Shown in pieces: positions 57,130 through 64,000 of a DNA stretch of 64,000 nucleotides (position 1 is its first letter; each line of letters begins with the position of its first letter). Location: assembly GCA_029204225.1 (NCBI GenBank), contig CM055098.1, forward strand, positions 22,013,367 to 22,077,366, written 5' to 3'. The notes beneath the pieces are model-generated. The model saw only the letters and a list, made by a program, of their open reading frames with translations, was not told where the DNA came from and did no database searches. The position numbers and the translations under genes were made by a program. This DNA comes from Diphasiastrum complanatum. Lineage: Eukaryota > Streptophyta > Lycopodiopsida > Lycopodiales > Lycopodiaceae.

Positions 57130-57945
57130 AGGGTCGAAGATCTTGCGTAGTATAGCCCTCCCGCCTGTCAACAAGGGTTAGTTCACTGGATAGGCACCTA
57201 ACTATGCATAGATGCTCTTTTTAGTTAGTTTCCTACTTTGCATCTAACTCTACCTCCACTAACACTACTCACACTAACTCTACTCCCCTAACTAACTTCA
57301 TCATGATTTTGTGTGAAGAGAGAGAGGATATAATAGAAGAGGAAGAAGAAGGAGAAGAGAGAAAGAGAGAGAGAGATGAGATGGAGGTTAGCTCAAATGC
57401 TCAATTTCATTGCTTATGGAAAAACCTTAACTAGCATAAACCAAAAAGCATGGGAAATGGAAATAACAAGCAATCACAACAATAGCATAAGCAAGAGTGA
57501 TTAGCAAATGAGGATGCTTGAGCTCTCAAAATGATAGAGTCTCCTCCTCTCTATTAAGCATGAAAATAGTGTACAAATGATGCCTTTTTATAAAATGGGG
57601 AAGGCCCTTGCCCCAAAATCCTATTGGCTAATATTTACATTGATCTTATCCAGTCATCTTGGACCCAACTTGAACCAAGGGTCCACAAAAAGTACATTGA
57701 AATTCACAAGATTCATGTGAGTCCCAATTTGAACCCAACTCTTAAAAGTAATCTCTAAGTTTAAGATTGACTTTGGGCCTCTAGTTTTATTTTAATTCAA
57801 AGGCCCAAGTCTATTTTATTTTATTTACAACTTAAGCTTGCGTGCTCATTGGGCCATGGGCTTATACGCGCAGGATGCCATCCCTCGCAACACATTTTAT
57901 TGGTCGATTTTATTTATTTACAATTCGTTGGGAATACCCCCAACA
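57130..57945 (-). mobile_element. LTR, right end defined
   Basis: On the minus strand it starts TGTTGGGGGTATTCCCAACG at 57945, a start that is itself a small palindrome, and carries TTTATAAAAAGGC near 57585-57600 as TATA box followed by a CT-rich leader-like stretch. The left end near 57130 is a guess (TGTAGGG). Confidence 0.5.
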
Positions 57946-57990
57946 GGACCCACGACCTGAAGTAGTGCCGGTCTCTCGGCACTCTATCGT

Positions 57991-58293
57991 TCAATAAAGA
58001 GTCTTCTTGGCCCGCCTCTGTTGGATCAGATAGGTCGTGATGTCTTCCATAAAGTTGAGGCGGTCCAGTTTTTTCAAGTCCTTGGGCGTGTGAAGGGACT
58101 TGTGGACTCTTGTCAGCCAATCTTGGTCGACCCACGCTTGGAATATACATGTCCATGGATTGCCAAGAAGGGTAGCTCGGTAATACACACGAGGGACTGG
58201 CAGCTGATCTTCGACTTTGTCGGAAGCTAGCACCTTATTCGGATCAAAGAATATGGGGGAGAGAAAATTGTCCCATTTTGTTTCAATCCCCAT
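57991..58293 (-). other. Unknown 100-codon ORF between copia gag/protease and an LTR
   Basis: Reads MGIETKWDNFLSPIFFDPNK, VPRVYYRATLLGNPWTCIFQ and DWLTRVHKSLHTPKDLKKLD. It looks protein-like (balanced composition, Trp and Tyr rich) but matches no retrotransposon domain I know. It begins where copia homology stops at about 58300 and ends 45 bases before the LTR start. Candidates: captured host exon or a piece of another element. Confidence 0.35.
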
Positions 58294-58301
58294 TAAATGC
58301 T

Positions 58302-59398
58302 CTACAAAACATTATCTAGATCTATCCTTTTAGATGTGCCTAAGCAAAGAGGAATAGACCCTATACCATCTATCTTGCATTCTTGATCACTAGCAGTGTA
58401 TATTGACTTCTTAGAGTCATTACAAGAGAGAAGAGTGGAAAAATAATGCTTGTTAAAAGACATGTGGGAACTAGCCCCACTATCTATCCACCATGTGTCT
58501 TGACTTGAAGTTGGTGTAGATGCAACCATCAAGGATGTGTTGAATCCATCCTCATCTTCTTCCTCTTGAGAAATGTTCCCTTGATCTCCATTTGCTTGTT
58601 GATTCTTCTTCAAGTAACATTTTGAGGCAAAGTGTCCTTTCTTCCCACAAAAGAAACACTTGAGCTTTGCCTTGTTCTTCACTTTGCCTTTGGAAGTTGA
58701 TCCTCCATTCTTCATCTCGGCCTCCTTGCCTTGATTCTTCTTGAATGGATGTTGTTTCTTCTTGCCTTTGGATGTAAAGTTTGCTTTCTCCTCTCCTCCA
58801 TTAAGTGACGTGCCTCCCATTCTTGTCTTGAGTGTAGGAGTCTACTCTCCTCGACCACAAGAACATTGTGCAACTTTTCAATGGATGGAAGAGTGCCTTG
58901 AATAGCAAATGATTGGACCAAGCTGGTGAACTCATCACCTAGGCCATTCAATATGATTTGTACTAGCTCTTGATCTTGGATCTTTTCTCCTATAGCACTC
59001 AATTCCTTTTTAAGAGATTTGATCCTAAGGACATACTCTTGTCCACTTCCTTTCATGCTTTGAAAGACTTGATTCCTTAGCATGAGGATTCTTGAAGTGT
59101 TATTGAATTCATAGATACTCTTTAATGAATCCCAAGCCTCTTTTGATGAGGCACAAGAAGACACCACCTTCAAGAGGTCATTGCATACATTCAACTTTAT
59201 GCAATGTAGAGCTAATCTTGCTCTCTTCTTGTATTTGGTTTGTTCTTGGGCAACTTGAGGCTCTTCCACAACTCCTAGAACTATGTCAAAGAGGTCATGG
59301 ATCACTAGGAGTGATTCCATCCTCACTTTCCAAATGGAATAATTTGTGGAAGTGAGTCTCTCACTTGATTCCAACAAATAACCACCCATGGATGACAT
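58302..59398 (-). mobile_element. Copia D gag and protease start
   Basis: Starts MSSMGGYLLESSERLTSTNY and reads WKVRMESLLVIHDLFDIVLG, CASSKEAWDSLKSIYEFNNT, ALRNQVF-type block (LMLRNQVFQSMKGSGQEYVL) and LVQIILNGLGDEFTSLVQSF, the full UBN2 gag core of about 200 residues. A one-base frame change near 58830 leads to the Lys-rich tail, zinc knuckle CFFCGKKGHFASKC, DTWWIDSGASSHMSF (protease active site) and SIYTASDQECKIDGIGSIPL. Homology ends at LDNVL near 58302. Integrase and RT are absent. It has the best-preserved gag N-terminus in the window. Confidence 0.93.
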
Positions 59399-59426
59399 TG
59401 TAGAATGAATGTTCTTCTAATATCAC

Positions 59427-59460
59427 AAAGATTTATGAATTTTAAAGATTTATGAATTTT
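59427..59460. repeat. 17-base tandem duplication
   Basis: Two exact copies of AAAGATTTATGAATTTT just upstream of the copia D gag start. Confidence 0.9.
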
Positions 59461-61110
59461 AAACATCTATGAAAGGCCTAAAGCTCACAAGATTGCCTAT
59501 AGCCTTGTCTCTATCAAACTAGCACACAAGCTTGAATGATACACAATTAGATCTTGACAGAAATTCCTAGCTTTCACTCTCACAATTTTTTTTTGCTTTA
59601 CACTTTTCTTTCCATTGCATTACTTGGAAATGTAGCTCTAGTCTTACAATATTGTTCTTGTAAATATTTCCTGTCACATAAGGGCCTTATTTTGGTAGGC
59701 TGAATTTTCAATAATTGGAAGGCTTAATCTTGTTCTTGTTCACCTTTTCTTTCCATCACATTACCTAGCAATGTACCTAGTCTTACAATACCAGTCTTTT
59801 AAATTTATTCCATCACAAAAGGACTTTCTCAAAAAGGGTTGAATTTTCATACTAAAATTTCAAATCATGCATTATAAAGAAAGGAACATAATCTCCTATG
59901 TTATCTTTTTTTTTTGTTTAGATTAGGTATTATTTTCAACCCTGTAACCAATTTCATGGACCATTCTTCACCTACCAAACTGCTATAAGGATTCATTCTT
60001 AACTTGAAAGTCATAGCAATTAAAGATAAACTCATTTTTATTTTGAAACAAAGAGTAATTCTCAAGATTCATGTCATGAATATCCTCATTCTCAATGTTC
60101 TATCAATTATTGAGCTCATACATTTTAAGCATCGTGTCACGCATTTTTTATTTTTTTGATGGCATCTCATAATCATATCTTTGTAGGCTAATTAACCATT
60201 TGATTAGTCTAGTCAAGGCGTCTAGCTTGTTATATACTAATTTCACAGTTGAAGATGAAATATGCAATCACTTTGAAGCATTGAATATTTCTATGATGTC
60301 TATATTTGGTCAATACAAAATCAATTTCCAAACATTTATCCTAAAAAGTGGTGTATCTCAACTTTGTTCACTTTTAAGAAATGTATACATCATCTATTCT
60401 GCTTTATGCTACATGCAACAAACTTATAAAAACACATGAAGCTTTCTTCCCATATAAGTTATTTCGATACTAGAACTATGTTAGAAATGTCTTGTTTGTG
60501 TAGAAAGCTACTTCACAAATTTCAGTCCATAAACTTTCATTTTTATGCTTGAGAAAGTCTATTGACAAAATAGTTGTAGCAAAATACACACAAAAAAGTG
60601 CATTTCAGACACCTTTTCAAAAATCCATACCTCACCAATCCATCACAAATGTCGCCAAATCCTTTCACATAGGTGTTCTTAATATATGCATTTATCAAGA
60701 ACAAAAATGAGCCATTGATTTCGAGTACATTGCAAATAAAATATGATGTGTCAAACATGCAAGGGTGTCAAACTTTGATGTTTTTAGATGTGATTGTATA
60801 ATCCCATGGCTTTCACTATATTTTTATCATTTGCTTACCCTTGAAACCTTGTACAACCATAACAACATGTGCATCCAAACAAAATTCAGTTTGAAGTTTT
60901 GTATAATCTAGAAGAAGGCATGCAAAGATCCCTATGTCAAGTGATGACACATCATTTGAATCAATAAGCACTAACAAACAAGCCAGCTTGAGCTACATTC
61001 ATAAATAAAGATCACGCTCCCATATACAAGGAAGTTGAAAATATCACTTATAATTAGTGAAGTGATAGAGTGCAATCCTGGAAAATGGCTTTTGTTTTAT
61101 TTGATTATTT

Positions 61111-61149
61111 GGTCTCGCCTTGCAAAGGCAAGACCACAAGGCGAGACCG
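61111..61149. repeat. Perfect 12-base inverted repeat
   Basis: GGTCTCGCCTTG and CAAGGCGAGACC separated by 15 bases, able to form a hairpin. It is GC-rich in an AT-rich setting. Confidence 0.85.
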
Positions 61150-61237
61150 GGATCAAAACATCATGTGCTTTATGAGTATGTGCAAACATGGTCTACTTGG
61201 CAATGGTGTAGGTGGTGTGCCTATTTGTTGGAGGTTA

Positions 61238-61295
61238 TGTGGATTCACAAGTGTCGTGAGATGCCTTGTGGATTCACGAGTGTTGTGAGATGCCT
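61238..61295. repeat. Tandem duplication, period 29
   Basis: Two copies of TGTGGATTCAC.AGTGT.GTGAGATGCCT. Confidence 0.9.
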
Positions 61296-61669
61296 TGCAT
61301 GATTGTCACCATATCAATGTTAAGGTCTCCTAAAGTTGTCATGGTATGTTTGTGAGGTTTCTAAAATATTATTCAAACCGTGTAGCTAATGGTAAATGCT
61401 GAAAATTTATTATTCAAGTTGTGTAGCTAATGGCGAACATTGAAATTTTGTTTGCGCTATATTGCAAGTATGGTCATGGCAAGTCTTTATTTTTATTGAA
61501 AGATGCCCTTATGAATTCTACATTTTGTGTTCTGCATATTAAAATCAATTATTGTTTGGTTGCCATCATAATATATGGTTTTGCCTAAACAATTACAAGT
61601 GTCAATTTGCATGAACGTTTTTAGTAAAATAACTTTAAGGAAATTTTTCACTCATCTTGGACCTTAAAA

Positions 61670-61900
61670 TGGATCTAGGAAGTTCATCTCCATTTCTAAT
61701 GATAGTATATGCAAGACAGAAGGAATTGGTAGTGTACCAATTCATGTTGGACCCTCTATGACTCTTAATGATGTACTTTTTGTGCCTAATCTCACCATGA
61801 ATCTCGTTAGTGTTGGTCAAATGCTTGGTAATGGCTTTCAAGTTGACTTTAAAATTTGCAAATATTGGAATTATTTTTTTTTACAAATACGTGTATGGTC
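61670..61900 (+). mobile_element. Copia protease to pre-integrase fragment
   Basis: Reads TEGIGSVPIHVGPSMTLNDV followed by LFVPNLTMNLVSVGQMLGNG, the conserved stretch after the copia protease active site. The active site and integrase are missing on either side. Confidence 0.85.
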
Positions 61901-62515
61901 TTTGTATTTAACAAGAAGTAAAATGGCATGCACTTTGTTAAGAGTTTATGGTCTTTGTATTTAACAAAAATTAAAATGATGCACTTTGTTAACAATTTAT
62001 CATGAACCACTTAAAAGAATGTATTCGAGCCTAGAGCCAAACTAATTATTTTCATTATCTTAAACTAAAAAAATTTAACTACTAATCTATATAAAAAATT
62101 AAAACCTATAATTTCATATTTGATAGGCTCATTACCTATAAGGGCTCAAACATGCAGCTTATGAGAATCTATAAAAAAAAGTTAGTAGGTGAATCAAAAA
62201 TTTGGTACGCTTTTTTCTATGCATTATAGGTTTTTGGCAAGCACTAACGCAACCCTATCAAAACCTTTTAAGATTTTTATTTTTTTTAGGAATAAAAATA
62301 TGTAGTTTCATAAAAATATTTTGTTTTATGAAAATAATAATTTTGAGCTCACGAGGTTGTAATATGCAAAAAATTTCAGCTAGTGCTTTTGTATAATAAT
62401 GTGTTTGGAGATTGAATGTAGGTAGGTGTTCATGATAAAAATTTGGGACTCATTTCAATTTTTATGTATGTGCCGATTTTGAAGAGATTGTGTAAGGTAC
62501 ACGATCTATATATCT

Positions 62516-62601
62516 CGTATCCTAATTTCGATGAGCATTCTTGTTTTGATAATCATTTCGTATCCTAATTTCGATGAGCATTCTTGTTTTGATAATCATT
62601 T
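62516..62601. repeat. Exact tandem duplication, period 43
   Basis: CGTATCCTAATTTCGATGAG and the following 23 bases occur twice in a row without difference, so the event is recent or an assembly artefact. Confidence 0.93.
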
Positions 62602-63211
62602 CATATATTTCAGCTATGTTTATTGGTTTGTGGGGAATAGATAATGGATTACCATTGCATGTATTTGACTGTGTGTCAATGACTTGCAATAAAAAAAAAT
62701 GGGTCTTTCTACTTTCTCAAAAACATGTTCATCGTATGTTTCCATGTTTTTGTTAGCATGGCACAAATATGATATGTTTGGAGTGTCTGAAATGACTTTG
62801 TAATATTGTTTATTAATCTCATTGGTCTCTACATGAGTGTGTCAATTCTCGTATTTTGTTTAATATATGAATATATGTAAGATCTCATTGACGTATTATC
62901 TCATCAGTTCATAACAACTTTACAATTTCATTCTGATAGGAGATTTAAAATGCATTTAGTGAAGTCGTCTTTTTTTAAACCCAAAAATTCATAATAGATC
63001 CACTTTGAAAAAGGCCACCACAAATTATGGCACCAATATTTTCAAAAAAATTGGTTGATGTATGTTAGATTGATAAGTCATTAATTAATGAAATCAAAAA
63101 TTCATGTTCCTAAAGAAGATATTTCATCTTATACTACAAATTCTAAATTGCTAGCTTTTCACCTTGGCATATGTGTGTATTATAGTTTCATAAATATGTA
63201 TACCACCATAA

Positions 63212-63329
63212 ACTAGTATGCATGGTTAAACAAATATCCAAACATGACCATTCACACGCATATGAGAAGAACTAGTATGTATGGTTGAACAAATATCCAC
63301 ACATGACCATTCACATGCATATGAGAAGA
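63212..63329. repeat. Tandem duplication, period 59
   Basis: Two units beginning ACTAGTATG.ATGGTT.AACA and ending CATATGAGAAGA, with about six differences. Confidence 0.9.
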
Positions 63330-63948
63330 GAGGACGATGAGTCTCCAAGGTAACCATGTTACTAGTGGTCTAATAGACCTTGTTATCTAACCTCATAAAA
63401 AAACCTAGAAAACTAAAGTGAATAGGTGAAGCACTACATGAATACCTATGAGTTCAAATTCCAATCTAAAAAAATTCATTTGCAATAAAAAAAAGATAAC
63501 GGTTATAATAATGCTATTACATAAAAATTGTAAGTCTATTGGACCATATATTTTGTTGCTCGGGGGGTGTGACAAATTTTGGCACACTTCATATACTTAT
63601 TTGGGCAAGATATCTATTGCTGAGAGTTGTGTTGGTTGTGCATGTTCGCCATCTTGACTAGCCTCCTGGGGGGCGCGAGTACAGACTCAGTCGTTAGACT
63701 TGTTCCATGTTCAGTGCTCATGCTTCCCATCACGAGCGCGAGCGGAAGGAACTCTCGAGCCCTGGCAGCAAAAGATATTGTAAGCCCACCTATCTTTGTA
63801 ATAAGTAACAATTTTCTAGTGTTTCATATGTACAAACATTTAGTACTCTCTTTCAATGAGTCTATCACTTGTCAAAAAGAGGATCACGTTTCTTATAGTC
63901 TAACTTTGCAAGATGGTGAATTGTTTTGGGCAGAATTGTTTTGCAATT

Positions 63949-64000
63949 GACCTCCTATCCTTAGCATCTCCTGTCCAATCTACATCCACAAAACCTTCAA
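63949..64000 (-). mobile_element. Copia RNase H fragment at the window edge
   Basis: The minus strand reads EGFVDVDWTGDAKDRRSIA, the start of copia RNase H (usual GY.DADWAGD..DRRST). The element continues beyond the window on the right. Confidence 0.85.

Larger units (their letters stand above)
59461..61669. other. AT-rich stretch without recognisable gene
   Basis: No coding homology. Short ORFs (60200-60439 plus, 60543-60758 minus) are not recognised. Contains the inverted repeat at 61111-61149 and the tandem duplication at 61238-61295. Confidence 0.5.

Noticed and set aside
61635-61841. 68-codon minus ORF
   Set aside because: It is the antisense of the copia protease fragment read on the plus strand.

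Overview
The window is nuclear DNA of a land plant, most likely a vascular plant with a large, transposon-rich genome. The evidence is one five-exon sucrose transporter gene with GT-AG introns, many decayed Ty1/copia and Ty3/gypsy retrotransposons on both strands, long GA/CT, TG and TA microsatellites, and no prokaryotic features. I cannot name the species.

The only clearly intact host gene is a sucrose/proton symporter (SUT/SUC family, SUT4-like) on the minus strand, 18559 down to 11407. Its five exons join in phase to 551 codons. Intron 1 is about 4 kb and holds chromovirus remnants, one of them inverted, plus a 357-bp MITE with a near-perfect 8-bp target duplication. A TATA box, a CT-rich leader and an 8-codon upstream ORF lie 5' of the gene. 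A second host-like locus, a multi-exon minus-strand gene at about 7.1-4.5 kb with a ParB/sulfiredoxin-like DGNHR motif, is broken by stops and frameshifts and is called a pseudogene.

Layout: 0-1.3 kb, gypsy integrase and a copia tail with LTR start. 4.5-7.1 kb, the ParB-like pseudogene. 8.2-8.75 kb, a cluster of related palindromes. 9.9-11 kb, copia tail, LTR and a decayed copia protease. 11.4-19 kb, the sucrose transporter. 21.4-24.4 kb and 28-29 kb, decayed gypsy pieces on the minus strand; 26.7-27.3 kb, a decayed copia RT. 32-33.4 kb, gypsy integrase and its repeat-rich 3' region. 33.4-35.5 kb, copia RT/RNase H and LTR (minus). 35.6-41.3 kb, a fairly complete gypsy element (LTR, tRNA-Asp-type PBS, gag, protease, RT). 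43.4-46.6 kb, a second gypsy element with RNase H, integrase and an extra downstream ORF. 46.8-51.3 kb, a nearly complete minus-strand copia element (copia A) inserted in the integrase of another copia (copia B, to 52.4 kb). 52.9-54.26 kb, a copia RNase H tail, one 898-bp LTR, a PBS and a (GA)68 tract. 57-59.4 kb, an LTR, an unknown ORF and a copia gag/protease (minus). 59.5-64 kb, AT-rich DNA with short tandem duplications and two copia scraps.

No tRNA or rRNA gene, CRISPR array or bacterial system was seen. Apart from the transporter, almost every coding stretch is a retrotransposon relic carrying stops and frameshifts, so the window looks like a gene-poor, nested-insertion region around one conserved gene.
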